Below, in pieces: positions 16,265 to 23,863 of a stretch of 28,902 nucleotides of DNA (within the stretch, counting starts at the first letter, position 1; every line of letters starts with the position of its first letter). The notes under the pieces were generated by a model. That model searched no databases. It was given only the letters and a program-made list of their open reading frames with translations, and was not told the DNA's origin. Both the position numbers and the translations under genes were made by a program. The DNA comes from RUG023 sp900315435 (GTDB lineage Bacteria > Spirochaetota > Spirochaetia > Sphaerochaetales > Sphaerochaetaceae), in contig CADAJJ010000026.1 of the NCBI GenBank assembly GCA_902788205.1, positions 1 through 28,902 on the forward strand, in the 5' to 3' direction.

Positions 16265-17893
16265 ATGGCATATGAAGTAACAGCGACGAGGAAACGACCC
16301 CAGTCCTTCGACACGATGATTGGACAGGAGTTCGTCGTCTCCACCATCACCCATGCCATCGAGCAGGGCCGTATTGCCCACGCCTACCTTTTCTCCGGTC
16401 CCCGCGGTGTCGGCAAGACGACCAGCGCCCGTATTCTGGCGAAAGCGCTGAACTGCGAGCACGGACCGACCGCCCACCCCTGCGGGGAATGCGCCTCTTG
16501 CAGGGAAATCACCGCCGGCAACAGCCCGGACGTGATTGAGATCGACGGTGCCTCGAACACCAGCGTCAACGATATCCGCGCCATCAAGGACGAGGTGCTG
16601 TTTCCGCCTCAGGCGAGCCGCTACAAGATCTATATCATCGACGAGGTCCATATGCTCTCCATCAGCGCTTTCAACGCGCTTTTGAAGACCATCGAGGAAC
16701 CTCCCGAGTACATCATCTTCATCTTCGCCACTACCGAGTTGCAGAAAGTGCCCGCCACCATACGCAGCCGCTGCCAGCAGTTCCACTTTCAACTGATCAA
16801 TCTCGACCAAGTCAAGGAAAAGCTGAAGGAGGCGGCCACAGACCTCGGCGTGCAGGCTGATGATGATGCCCTGTTCTGGATCGCCAAGGAGTCGACAGGC
16901 TCCATGCGCGACGCATACACCCTGTTCGACCAGGTAGTCTCCTTCAGTGGAGGGCACATCACCCTCTCCGGCATCAAGGACAAGCTTGGCATCGTCGGGG
17001 TGGACCAGTTGAACCAGATGGTGCTCGGCATGCTGCGTGGCGATATGAAGGGAGCATTGACCAGTTTCCAGACGATGCTGCATGACGGAATCTCCATCGA
17101 CCAGTGCGTCAAGGACTTGACCCAGTACTACCGCGGGCTGATGCTGCTCTCCCAAGGTATCACCGACGAGGATATCCTCGGCATGCAGGAGTCGGAGTTC
17201 GATCCCGAGGTGCGCAAGGCCTATACCAATGAACAGCTCGAGGCGGCTGTGGAGATGTTGCTCAAGCTCTACCGAGACATCCGCTATTCGCTGAATCCCC
17301 GTTTCGAGGTGGAATTGTTACTCAGCAGGCTTGGACAGCTGCCCTACCTGGTCAGTCCGACCTCCTTGGTCAAGCGCCTGCAAGCCCTGCAACAGTCCCT
17401 GACCGACGGTAAACCCCTTCCCGCCTTCCAGCGGGCTCAGCTTCCTACCCGGCAGCCGGTTGCTGTTCCTTCCAAGCCATCCTTCCAGGATGTGCCGGTA
17501 CACCACTTCCAGCAGCCCAAGGAGCAAGTCGTTTCCACCCCTACCCCGAAAACCCCGGACAGTCCCGTCCAGGTCAAGCGGATGACCAAGGAAGACCTGG
17601 GAACGGTGGGCCAGGCGCTGAACCAGCCGATGCTGGCTGCGATGCTGGGAAACGTGACAAGAATCGAGCAGGACGAGCATTCGCTGACCCTCTTCTTCAG
17701 CAAGGTCTATGACCGCGACAAGCTGAAGATGGCGATGGACAACCTGAAACAGGCGGTGGCCGCGGTCACCGGTTTCACCGGGAACATCCAGCTACTTGTC
17801 GAGGAGCCGAAGAAGGTGGAGAATCCCTCTACGGCCGACCCCGCGATCAGCAAGATCGCCAGCCTGTTCGGCGGGACCATCGTTACGGAATAA
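16265..17893 (+). CDS. dnaX: DNA polymerase III subunit gamma/tau
   Basis: A 542-residue clamp-loader subunit. The AAA+ module (1-about 220) has Walker A GPRGVGKT at 45-52, a zinc-binding set Cys64, Cys73, Cys76 and Cys79, Walker B IIDEVH at 124-129 and the sensor-1/arginine-finger stretch TTELQKVPATIRSRCQQF. The clamp-loader collar domain follows (about 230-360), then a Pro-rich linker and a short C-terminal domain. The frame opens at 16244, but MAYEVTATRKRPQ is the conserved start and GAGGTGAAAGG precedes the ATG at 16265. It heads a dnaX-ybaB-recR cluster, a widely conserved arrangement. No slippery A-run for gamma frameshifting was seen. Confidence 0.96.
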   Translation: MAYEVTATRKRPQSFDTMIGQEFVVSTITHAIEQGRIAHAYLFSGPRGVGKTTSARILAKALNCEHGPTAHPCGECASCREITAGNSPDVIEIDGASNTSVNDIRAIKDEVLFPPQASRYKIYIIDEVHMLSISAFNALLKTIEEPPEYIIFIFATTELQKVPATIRSRCQQFHFQLINLDQVKEKLKEAATDLGVQADDDALFWIAKESTGSMRDAYTLFDQVVSFSGGHITLSGIKDKLGIVGVDQLNQMVLGMLRGDMKGALTSFQTMLHDGISIDQCVKDLTQYYRGLMLLSQGITDEDILGMQESEFDPEVRKAYTNEQLEAAVEMLLKLYRDIRYSLNPRFEVELLLSRLGQLPYLVSPTSLVKRLQALQQSLTDGKPLPAFQRAQLPTRQPVAVPSKPSFQDVPVHHFQQPKEQVVSTPTPKTPDSPVQVKRMTKEDLGTVGQALNQPMLAAMLGNVTRIEQDEHSLTLFFSKVYDRDKLKMAMDNLKQAVAAVTGFTGNIQLLVEEPKKVENPSTADPAISKIASLFGGTIVTE

Positions 17894-17904
17894 AGGAAAC
17901 GACC

Positions 17905-18204
17905 ATGAACAACCCATTTGATTTCTTGAAAAACATGGGACAGTTGCAGAACCAAATGCAGCAGCTCCAGAACAAAATGCAGGACACTACCGCCACCGGT
18001 GAAGCCGGAGCGGGAATGGTGAAGGTGACCGTCAACGGATTGTGCAACGTGCAAAGCGTCTCCATTGACGCGCAGTTGATGACACCCGAAGACCAGCACA
18101 CCGTCGAGGTTCTGGTGGCTTCCGCCACCAACGAGGCCATCAAGAAGGTTCAGGAGCTGATCAAGGAACAGGGCATGGGAATGCTCGGTGGCATGCCGTC
18201 ATGA
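17905..18204 (+). CDS. ybaB: YbaB/EbfC family nucleoid-associated protein
   Basis: A 99-residue small DNA-binding protein of the YbaB/EbfC family. It starts with an amphipathic Met/Gln-rich helix (MGQLQNQMQQLQNKMQ), followed by the GEAGAGMVKVTVNGLCNVQSVSID beta-region and a C-terminal helix, matching family length. It coats DNA as a dimer. AAAGGA lies 8 nt before the ATG. Its stop overlaps the recR start in an ATGA, so the two are translationally coupled. Its position between dnaX and recR is the classic arrangement. Confidence 0.95.
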   Translation: MNNPFDFLKNMGQLQNQMQQLQNKMQDTTATGEAGAGMVKVTVNGLCNVQSVSIDAQLMTPEDQHTVEVLVASATNEAIKKVQELIKEQGMGMLGGMPS

Positions 18205-18800
18205 CCAGTCTCGATACCTTGATCTCAATGCTGGCGAAGCTGCCCGGCGTCGGTCCCAAGAGCGCCCAGCGCATCGCCTACCACCTGATCGGCCAGAAGA
18301 GCGACCAGGCTTTCAACAAGATGTTGGGAGAATCGATCGCCACCATCAAGGAGAAAGTCTTCCCCTGTCCCGTCTGCGGGCAGTTCACCGAAACCAGCCC
18401 CTGCGAGATCTGTTCCGACCCGACCAGGGACCAGAGCCAGCTGTGCATCGTCGAGCAACCTCAGGATGTCACCACCATCCTGAATAGCGGCGCCGGATAC
18501 CGGGGCCTCTTTTTCGTCTTGGGTGGCGCAATCAGTCCCCTTGACGGAATCGGCCCCGAGGACCTCCACTTCGGGAAACTGATGAAGCGCATCGCCGAGG
18601 GGCATATCAAGGAGGTGATTCTCGCCACAAACCCGACCGACGAGGGGGAGACGACGGCGCTCTACATCGGTCGTCTCCTGAAGGACCATCCGGAAATCAC
18701 CGTGACCCGACTGGCCCGCGGACTCCCCTACGGCGGCGACATCGAGTATGTCGACCGCAACACGCTAGCCCGCTCGCTGGAGCGCAGGATCAAGCTGTGA
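18201..18800 (+). CDS. recR: Recombination mediator RecR
   Basis: A 199-residue protein of full family length. It has an N-terminal helix-hairpin-helix (LPGVGPKSAQRIAYHL at about 14-29), a zinc finger with CPVC and CEIC (about 55-70), and a Toprim domain (about 78-175) with ILATNPTDEGETTA. The C-terminal Walker-like end LARGLPYGGDIEYVD is conserved. RecR acts with RecF/RecO to load RecA at gaps. It is the last gene of the cluster and is followed by a strong hairpin. Confidence 0.97.
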   Translation: MTSLDTLISMLAKLPGVGPKSAQRIAYHLIGQKSDQAFNKMLGESIATIKEKVFPCPVCGQFTETSPCEICSDPTRDQSQLCIVEQPQDVTTILNSGAGYRGLFFVLGGAISPLDGIGPEDLHFGKLMKRIAEGHIKEVILATNPTDEGETTALYIGRLLKDHPEITVTRLARGLPYGGDIEYVDRNTLARSLERRIKL

Positions 18801-18815
18801 CAGGCAAAACAAGCA

Positions 18816-18844
18816 TACGGTCGTGAGCATCCGTCACGACCGTA
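18816..18844. terminator. Strong hairpin after recR
   Basis: A perfect 11-bp stem (arms TACGGTCGTGA and TCACGACCGTA, 7-nt loop GCATCCG) lies 15 nt after the recR stop. No U-run follows on the plus strand. On the minus strand the hairpin is followed by ATGCTTGTTTT-like sequence, so it may also end transcripts arriving from the opposite side. Confidence 0.6.
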
Positions 18845-18860
18845 CCCTCGCAATAGTTGC

Positions 18861-19297
18861 TTACGTGCTGCTGCCCGGATAAGCCTGGTTGCGTTTCAGA
18901 AAGTATGCCAAATGGGAATTTCCGGAGTTTTCCACCCTGATCAGGTCGGGGCTGACAAAGCGGCAGGAATACACTTCTCCATGAAGAGAGATGGAAAAGG
19001 ATTTGTTGTCGGAAAGCCCATAGTATTCTTTGCCCGTGTACTCATACTCAGAACCAACGCTTCCAATCTCCTCCTGTTGCAAGAAACGGCTTGGGAGCTA
19101 TGGTTGCCGCTCAGGACTCCACTTTCCGGATCAATCTCGAAGGTCCAAGAATTGGTTGAGGAAAGATGCGTAGCGGGTGTATCCAGCTTTTGCTCGGTAT
19201 CAGGCGCGTCCCTGACAAGGACATCGTCCTGAACCCATCCCTCCTGCAGCAGTAACGGAGCCGAATCCGAAAACGGGTCGATCGTTCTCATTTCCAA
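18861..19297 (-). pseudogene. Frameshifted remnant of an unidentified gene
   Basis: Two minus-strand reading frames overlap and look like two pieces of one protein. The upstream piece, beginning near 19297, includes GWVQDDVLVRDAPDTEQ and WTFEIDPESGVLSG. The downstream piece runs in another frame to a stop at 18861 and includes SEYEYTGKEYYGLSDN and SFSISLHGEVYSCRF. The switch would fall between about 19098 (a TAG in the downstream frame) and 19060. A TAG at 19307-19309 blocks the frame upstream, and no ribosome site or ATG with support was seen, so the 5' part is missing too. The protein family was not recognised. A chance pair of ORFs remains possible. Confidence 0.4.
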
Positions 19298-19475
19298 GGG
19301 TTGCGCCTAGTCTCGCAAAACTTGCGGATTCCGGGCAACCTCCGGGGGACAATCGTCCCTTTCCCCCTCGACTGCCCTTCCTTCCATCATTCTCGCCGAT
19401 TTCCTCGCTCCCGTACAGATATAAAATCCTCTTCCAAGGCTTGCGCTTACCTTCCAGTGTCGCGCTTACCGGTTC

Positions 19476-19514
19476 AATCAAGCGGAAGATTTCTGTAAAT
19501 CTTTATCCTTGATT
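19476..19514 (-). terminator. AT-rich two-tier hairpin at the end of the exported-protein gene
   Basis: An outer stem, AATCAAG (19476-19482) with CTTGATT (19508-19514), encloses an inner AGATTT/AAATCT stem. It begins at the stop codon of the minus-strand gene. There is no clear U-tract, so terminator function is only plausible. Confidence 0.35.
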
Positions 19515-20349
19515 AGAATGTGGTAGTGATAGAGTAGTAGGACTCCCCTGCTCCCTGTTCGATGCAAAGAACAATCGTAACGGAAGAGGCAATGATATCA
19601 TTCATCCTCCATCCACCATATTGTCCATTAAGATAATAAACTTGATCTGAGGAAAAGATCTCCTTGCTCATGCTGCCTTTGGCAGGTAAAATAGTCGGAT
19701 TCATTGGAGTATTTTGGTCAATATATTTCTGACCTTCAATGAAAATGCCGTAGGAGCTACCATTATAATTAAAAGAAGAGTTGGCCCAATTAATCTTCAG
19801 AATGGAATTGGTTTTATTCTTCACTGATAAGTGAAACCCTGAAGCATGATTGGTTTCCTTCGTTCCCATTGCCACTAGTTGTACTTCTGCAACATCTTCA
19901 CCGTCTATGACAATTGCAGTCATAGCACTGGCAAACAAAGGAACTTTAGACAGACCTCCTAAAAATGCACTTTTGCATTGCTGGTACTTCCATTCATTTT
20001 TTGTACCTTCCAATTGTTTGTAGCTGTTATAGTATTTCCCCATAGCAGCTTTGAACTCATCGCATGCGCCTGCTGTTGTTGCATCTGCCAGTCCTTTCTG
20101 GGTTTGTTCTGTTTGGGAGATCTCAAAAGAAAAACCTACCCCTAATTCTTTATAAATTCCAGAGAGAAATCCGAGAGAATATTCCTTAGGATTCGGTTGT
20201 TGTCTTGCCGTTTGTTCCCATTTGATACCTAGCGCTTGACCAGCTTTTCCGCAATTTTCAACCAATCTGTTATAAGAGATAGCAAATAAACTCATTACAT
20301 TTAGCACCAGTAAACAGGCAGTCAGAAATGCAACCTTTCTATCTTTCAT
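19513..20349 (-). CDS. Exported protein of unknown function, AT-rich
   Basis: A 278-residue protein with a clear signal peptide (KKD-type charged start MKDRK, hydrophobic AFLTACLLVLNVMSLF, likely cleavage near FAIS). The mature part has an alpha-helical N-terminal half with four cysteines (CGKAG, GACDEF, QQCKSAF and a later CIEQG), a short hydrophobic stretch near 130-145, and a C-terminal beta-rich half (about 165-278) resembling small extracellular Ig-like domains that recognise or present ligands. It is not recognised as a known family. Base composition is clearly richer in A/T than the flanking genes and codon use differs, suggesting horizontal acquisition. AAGGAG precedes the ATG at a good distance, and a perfect TATAAT lies upstream, so it looks like an intact expressed gene standing alone. 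Confidence 0.75.
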   Translation of the reverse strand: MKDRKVAFLTACLLVLNVMSLFAISYNRLVENCGKAGQALGIKWEQTARQQPNPKEYSLGFLSGIYKELGVGFSFEISQTEQTQKGLADATTAGACDEFKAAMGKYYNSYKQLEGTKNEWKYQQCKSAFLGGLSKVPLFASAMTAIVIDGEDVAEVQLVAMGTKETNHASGFHLSVKNKTNSILKINWANSSFNYNGSSYGIFIEGQKYIDQNTPMNPTILPAKGSMSKEIFSSDQVYYLNGQYGGWRMNDIIASSVTIVLCIEQGAGESYYSITTTF

Positions 20350-20369
20350 TCGAACTCTCCTTAAAATGC

Positions 20370-20398
20370 ATTATAATAGAGAGTCGCATCCGTTAACC
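20370..20398 (-). promoter_or_regulatory. Promoter of the exported-protein gene
   Basis: On the minus strand a perfect -10 TATAAT (20370-20375) lies 20 nt before the ATG at 20349. A weak -35 candidate GGTTAA/GTTAAC occurs at 20392-20398 with 16-17 nt spacing. Confidence 0.5.
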
Positions 20399-20763
20399 AC
20401 CTTTTTTGAACGTGGAGCCAGATGATTACTACATCTCTAGACGAACAGAACATGCTGGAACTGTAGAAAATTAATCAGAGTCCAATGCATGACATATTCG
20501 GTAAACGCCAGTGAGTTTCGGCAGTCTCATTTGGTTCTTCCGCCTTAGGACTTGAGAAACCGAATAAACAGCAAAACCTGTGAATGAACATGTTAAATGC
20601 ATGTTTTTCTTTTTCCAAGGTCCAAAGAAATGGGCTCTTCACGTTTTCCTCGTGGATAGGGAGCCGAGGGAAACGTGTAGAGCCAGAAAAATACCCGGAA
20701 ATTTCCATTTGGGTTCCTTGTTTTCAGTTTTGGCTAGTTTGAAGTCTCAAAAACAGGAATGAA
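20399..20763. other. Gene-free AT-rich stretch
   Basis: No supported gene is seen. A 77-codon minus-strand ORF at 20475-20708 lies mostly over the inverted repeat and shows no ribosome site or recognisable domain. The main content is the long imperfect inverted repeat at 20616-20720. The composition matches the adjacent AT-rich exported-protein gene and differs from the GC-rich flanks. Confidence 0.5.
20616..20720. repeat. Long imperfect inverted repeat (about 105 nt)
   Basis: The core arms at 20633-20652 and 20665-20684 are 20 nt each and pair with one T-T mismatch and one G-T wobble around a 12-nt loop. Outer segments continue the fold: GAAAT 20627-20631 with ATTTC 20701-20705, CCAAA 20622-20626 with TTTGG 20708-20712, and CAAGG 20616-20620 with CCTTG 20716-20720. 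It could be a structured RNA, a MITE-like miniature element or a strong bidirectional transcription barrier. Confidence 0.65.
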
Positions 20764-20781
20764 AATCCCCCTCGGGGGATT
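20764..20781 (-). terminator. Terminator of the SDR gene
   Basis: On the minus strand an AATCCCCC / GGGGGATT stem with a 2-nt apex is followed by TTCATTCCTGTTTTT. It lies 46 nt after the dehydrogenase stop codon and has the layout of a rho-independent terminator. Confidence 0.6.
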
Positions 20782-20827
20782 GCTCCGACCCAAGGGGGAA
20801 TGGTTCAGCACTAACCTAAAGAAAAGC

Positions 20828-21631
20828 TTACTGGGGCTGGCGACCGATGTAGGCCAGGATGCCGCCATCGACGTACAGGATGTGTCCGTTGACGAAGTTG
20901 GAGGCGTCGGAAGCCAGGAAGACTGCCGGACCCTGCAGGTCCTTCGGATCCCCCCATCTCTCGGCAGGAGTCTTGGAGACGATGAAGGAATCGAACGGAT
21001 GGCGGGAACCGTCAGGCTGTCTCTCTCTGAGAGGAGCGGTCTGCGGAGTGGCGATGTAGCCGGGTCCAATGCCGTTGCACTGGATGTTGTACTTGCCGTA
21101 CTCGGAGCAGATGTTTCTGGTCAGCATCTTCAGGCCACCCTTTGCGGCGGCATAGGCGCTGACGGTCTCACGGCCGAGCTCGCTCATCATGGAGCAGATG
21201 TTGATGATCTTGCCATGTCCCTTCTTGATCATGTCGGGAATCACGTTCTTGCTGACGATGAACGGGGCGTTCAGGTCGACATCGACGACAGCGCGGAAAT
21301 CCTCGACCTTCATCTCCAGCATCGGGATTCTCTTGATGATGCCGGCGTTGTTGACCAGGATATCGATCAGGCCGACGTCCTTGTGGATCTGTTCGATGGT
21401 CGCCTTCACGGCCTCCTCATCGCAGACGTTGCAGACATATCCGTGGGCCTGGATGCCCTCGGCCTTGTAAGAATCAAGACCCTTGTCGACCTTCTCCTGG
21501 GTGAGATCATTGAACACAATGGTGGCACCAGCCTGGGCGAACGCGGTCGCGATTCCAAAACCAATACCATAGGAGGCGCCGGTGACCCAAGCAACCTTCC
21601 CCTTCAGTGAAAAGTTCTGAGTGAAATCCAT
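20828..21631 (-). CDS. SDR-family 2-keto-3-deoxygluconate / gluconate 5-dehydrogenase
   Basis: A 267-residue classical short-chain dehydrogenase. The nucleotide-binding TGASYGIG is at 17-24, NNAG at 94-97 and the catalytic triad Ser147, Tyr160 and Lys164 (YAAAK) is complete. GPGYIATPQTAPLR and the SRHPFDSFI stretch are hallmarks of the group annotated as gluconate 5-dehydrogenase in Bacteroides, which overlaps functionally with KduD. In KduD the enzyme interconverts 2,5-diketo-3-deoxygluconate and 2-keto-3-deoxygluconate. Given the GH88 gene 9 kb away, a role in processing unsaturated uronates is inferred. The frame is open to 21706, but the ATG at 21631 has AAGGAG just upstream. No kduI or kdgK is present in the window. 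Confidence 0.85.
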   Translation of the reverse strand: MDFTQNFSLKGKVAWVTGASYGIGFGIATAFAQAGATIVFNDLTQEKVDKGLDSYKAEGIQAHGYVCNVCDEEAVKATIEQIHKDVGLIDILVNNAGIIKRIPMLEMKVEDFRAVVDVDLNAPFIVSKNVIPDMIKKGHGKIINICSMMSELGRETVSAYAAAKGGLKMLTRNICSEYGKYNIQCNGIGPGYIATPQTAPLRERQPDGSRHPFDSFIVSKTPAERWGDPKDLQGPAVFLASDASNFVNGHILYVDGGILAYIGRQPQ

Positions 21632-21653
21632 TCTGATAGACTCCTTAACGAAA

Positions 21654-21683
21654 TGTATATCCAGTGTACCATTCATTACGCAA
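21654..21683 (-). promoter_or_regulatory. Candidate promoter of the SDR gene
   Basis: On the minus strand TTGCGT (21678-21683) and TATACA (21654-21659) are separated by 18 nt, 22 nt before the start codon. The -35 lies in a small inverted repeat TCATT-GCGT-AATGA that could be an operator. Confidence 0.35.
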
Positions 21684-21782
21684 TGATGCAACGAATTCGG
21701 AACCATGTTCCATTTTCCATTTCCGGCTTTATTCGGGTTTGTCCGCTTTTGTCTCCAGAAGCCCCCAGAAAGCTTCTTCTTC

Positions 21783-23774
21783 CTAAGGCTTGCTGAAGAA
21801 GAAACCCTGCACCATGTCGCAACCGGCTCGTTTCAGGAACTCATACTGTCCTGCCGTCTCCACGCCTTCGGCGACCACGACCTTCCCTGTTTCCTTGGCG
21901 TAGGAAATGATATGCATCAACAAGCTCTCGCTCGCCTTCCTGCCGATGAAATCGATCAGGGACTTGTCCAGCTTGATGCTTTCAAATGGGATGGACTCCA
22001 AGGAAGCCAAAGAGGAGAACCCCGCACCGAAGTCATCCATATGCAAGGGAAATCCCTTCTCGGTCAGAGTGCCGGCAAGCATATTGATTTCCTTGTCGTT
22101 GACCGACGCGCTTTCGGTAATCTCTATGGGAAGATTGCCAAAGGGAACCGCATACTCCGAGGCGATGTCCTTGTATCGGCTCGCGGTGTTTCCGTCATAC
22201 GCGCTCGCGCGGGACAGGTTCACCGAAACGGGCAAAAAGCGGTACCCCTTTTCCATCAGTCGCCTCTCCATCCGACAGACTGTCCGGAAGACATGCTCGT
22301 CCAGCTGCCGGATCTTCCCGCTTCGTTCAAGAATCGGAATGAACTGCGCCGGAGAGATGCTGCCGCCATCCGGACGGATCCATCTGGCCAAGGCTTCGGC
22401 TCCCACGATCTTTCCGGTGCCGACCAGGTATTTCGGCTGATACCAGACGGAAATCTCGTGGTCCTCAAGCGCCTGTTCGAAGTTGGCTTCAATCGATTTC
22501 TCCCATTCCATGCGGTCCACCATGGACTGGTCGAATTCCACATAATTCTCGTTGGTGTTGGTACGGATGGTGGACAAGGCATACTGGGTTTTCTCCAGGA
22601 TCTCTTCCGCATGCAGGTCATGGCGTGGGGCGACATACACCGACCACTTCAACGTGACGTCCTGCATCGCGCTTTCCTTCCTGACCTGTTGGGAAAAAGT
22701 CCCGCACTTGCTCTTGCACAAGACTCCCTCCATCGTACCGTGATAGCATGCGAACATGCCTGTGCCCATATACATGAGACAGGTCATGGCATCCTTGTAT
22801 TCCGTAAGTGTCCGACCGACCAGACGCAACAGCTGGTCGACCTTCTTCCTTCCGTATCGGCGGTTCAATGTCGACAGATCACCCACCTGCAACACACAGA
22901 AATCGAAGACCTTGTCCGGATTCTCTCGACGGAGCTTCTCGCTGTAAAGGAGGAAAGCTTCCTTCGTGTACAGGCCGGTAAGGGAATCCACCTCCACGAG
23001 GGAAAGGTTCCGTTCCAGCTCCTCGTTTTTCTTGGCAACCAGCACGCTTCCATCCTCGCACGCGATTCCGACAAGCACATGCCCGAACGTTTCCGCTTCG
23101 CCAATCCGCACGAACTTGACATAGTAGTAGTGTGTCTCCCGTCCATCCACGACACGGTAATGGAGAAGAAGCGACTCATTTGTCCGGAGATATCCGGAGA
23201 GGAAGCCTAGGTCGCATTCCTTCAGAAGCAAATCCTGGTCGTCGACAGAGACATTCCGTTCGATGCATTGCCGGACAATCCCCTCGTAGTCCATTGGATG
23301 CTGGAAGACTTCCACGGAATCCACCTGCCTGCCGTTTCTCCGGTACACATACCCTTTACGGGTGCTCATGTCTACAGAAAACACATGCAGGTAATCGGCT
23401 GTCAGGGCTTTGACGAGAGCCAGCTCCTGCAACCCGTCCGACGAAGTGGGAAGCGTCGCCGCAAGTTCCGCTTTTTCCCCGACTGTTTGCAACACCAGCA
23501 TATGGCATAATCCGTGGCCTGCAAGAGGAATCTCCACCGCATCGACAATCTCCGTGATCCCTCGGATGGGGTCACGATAGGCGTGGGGGCCGTTGTGCCC
23601 GCCATGGACCGGGCAAAACTCGCAAGGAGCATCAACCCCGCCAACGCAACGGTAGCATTTGTCTCCCTCTCTCAGTTGGGGATACATCTCGCTTGCCACA
23701 CGGTTCACGCTGATAACCGTATAGTGCTCGTCGATCATGTAGCATCCGGATGGCGTGGTATCCATGGACATCAT
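21783..23774 (-). CDS. c-di-GMP phosphodiesterase (EAL) with degenerate GGDEF and N-terminal Cys motif
   Basis: A protein of up to 663 residues. An N-terminal PAS-like region (1-about 105) carries Cys40, Cys43, Cys51 and Cys54 in DKCYRCVGGVDAPCEFCPV. A second sensor-like region (about 125-240) follows, then a GGDEF domain (about 262-420) whose signature is replaced by GTGMF (337-341), so cyclase activity is unlikely. The C-terminal EAL domain (about 430-663) keeps Glu460-Ala-Leu, Asn519, Glu551, Asp580/Asp581, Lys601, Glu636 and Gln656 and should hydrolyse c-di-GMP. There is no transmembrane segment, so it is cytosolic. AGGAGG directly abuts the ATG at 23774; the third in-frame ATG (23765, spacing 9) is the better-placed start. 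No obvious operon partner is seen. Confidence 0.9.
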   Translation of the reverse strand: MMSMDTTPSGCYMIDEHYTVISVNRVASEMYPQLREGDKCYRCVGGVDAPCEFCPVHGGHNGPHAYRDPIRGITEIVDAVEIPLAGHGLCHMLVLQTVGEKAELAATLPTSSDGLQELALVKALTADYLHVFSVDMSTRKGYVYRRNGRQVDSVEVFQHPMDYEGIVRQCIERNVSVDDQDLLLKECDLGFLSGYLRTNESLLLHYRVVDGRETHYYYVKFVRIGEAETFGHVLVGIACEDGSVLVAKKNEELERNLSLVEVDSLTGLYTKEAFLLYSEKLRRENPDKVFDFCVLQVGDLSTLNRRYGRKKVDQLLRLVGRTLTEYKDAMTCLMYMGTGMFACYHGTMEGVLCKSKCGTFSQQVRKESAMQDVTLKWSVYVAPRHDLHAEEILEKTQYALSTIRTNTNENYVEFDQSMVDRMEWEKSIEANFEQALEDHEISVWYQPKYLVGTGKIVGAEALARWIRPDGGSISPAQFIPILERSGKIRQLDEHVFRTVCRMERRLMEKGYRFLPVSVNLSRASAYDGNTASRYKDIASEYAVPFGNLPIEITESASVNDKEINMLAGTLTEKGFPLHMDDFGAGFSSLASLESIPFESIKLDKSLIDFIGRKASESLLMHIISYAKETGKVVVAEGVETAGQYEFLKRAGCDMVQGFFFSKP

Positions 23775-23863
23775 CCTCCTGTATCAGTCAGGTCGCGCAA
23801 TGGGAAGCAATGCAGGAAAACAGCCAAGGCTCCGAGTCAGCTGGGAAATCCCGTCGGCAAGCC

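Noticed and set aside
15272..17155. Long minus-strand ORF (627 codons) antisense to the beta-glucuronidase and dnaX genes
   Set aside because: It is a GC-rich shadow frame that spans two well-supported genes and an intergenic gap, with no domain signature.
16265..17893. Programmed frameshift producing a short gamma form of DnaX
   Set aside because: No A-AAA-AAG type slippery run with a following stem was seen.
18851..18864. Short match TAGTTGCTTAC shared with the window start (3-13)
   Set aside because: At 11 nt with no extension on either side, it is probably coincidence.
19200..19481. 93-codon minus-strand ORF
   Set aside because: It has low-complexity Gly/Arg/Lys sequence and overlaps the better protein-like remnant frame; two GGTAAGCGC copies here look incidental.
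20475..20708. 77-codon minus-strand ORF in the AT-rich gap
   Set aside because: It lies largely on the inverted repeat, has no ribosome site and no recognisable protein character.
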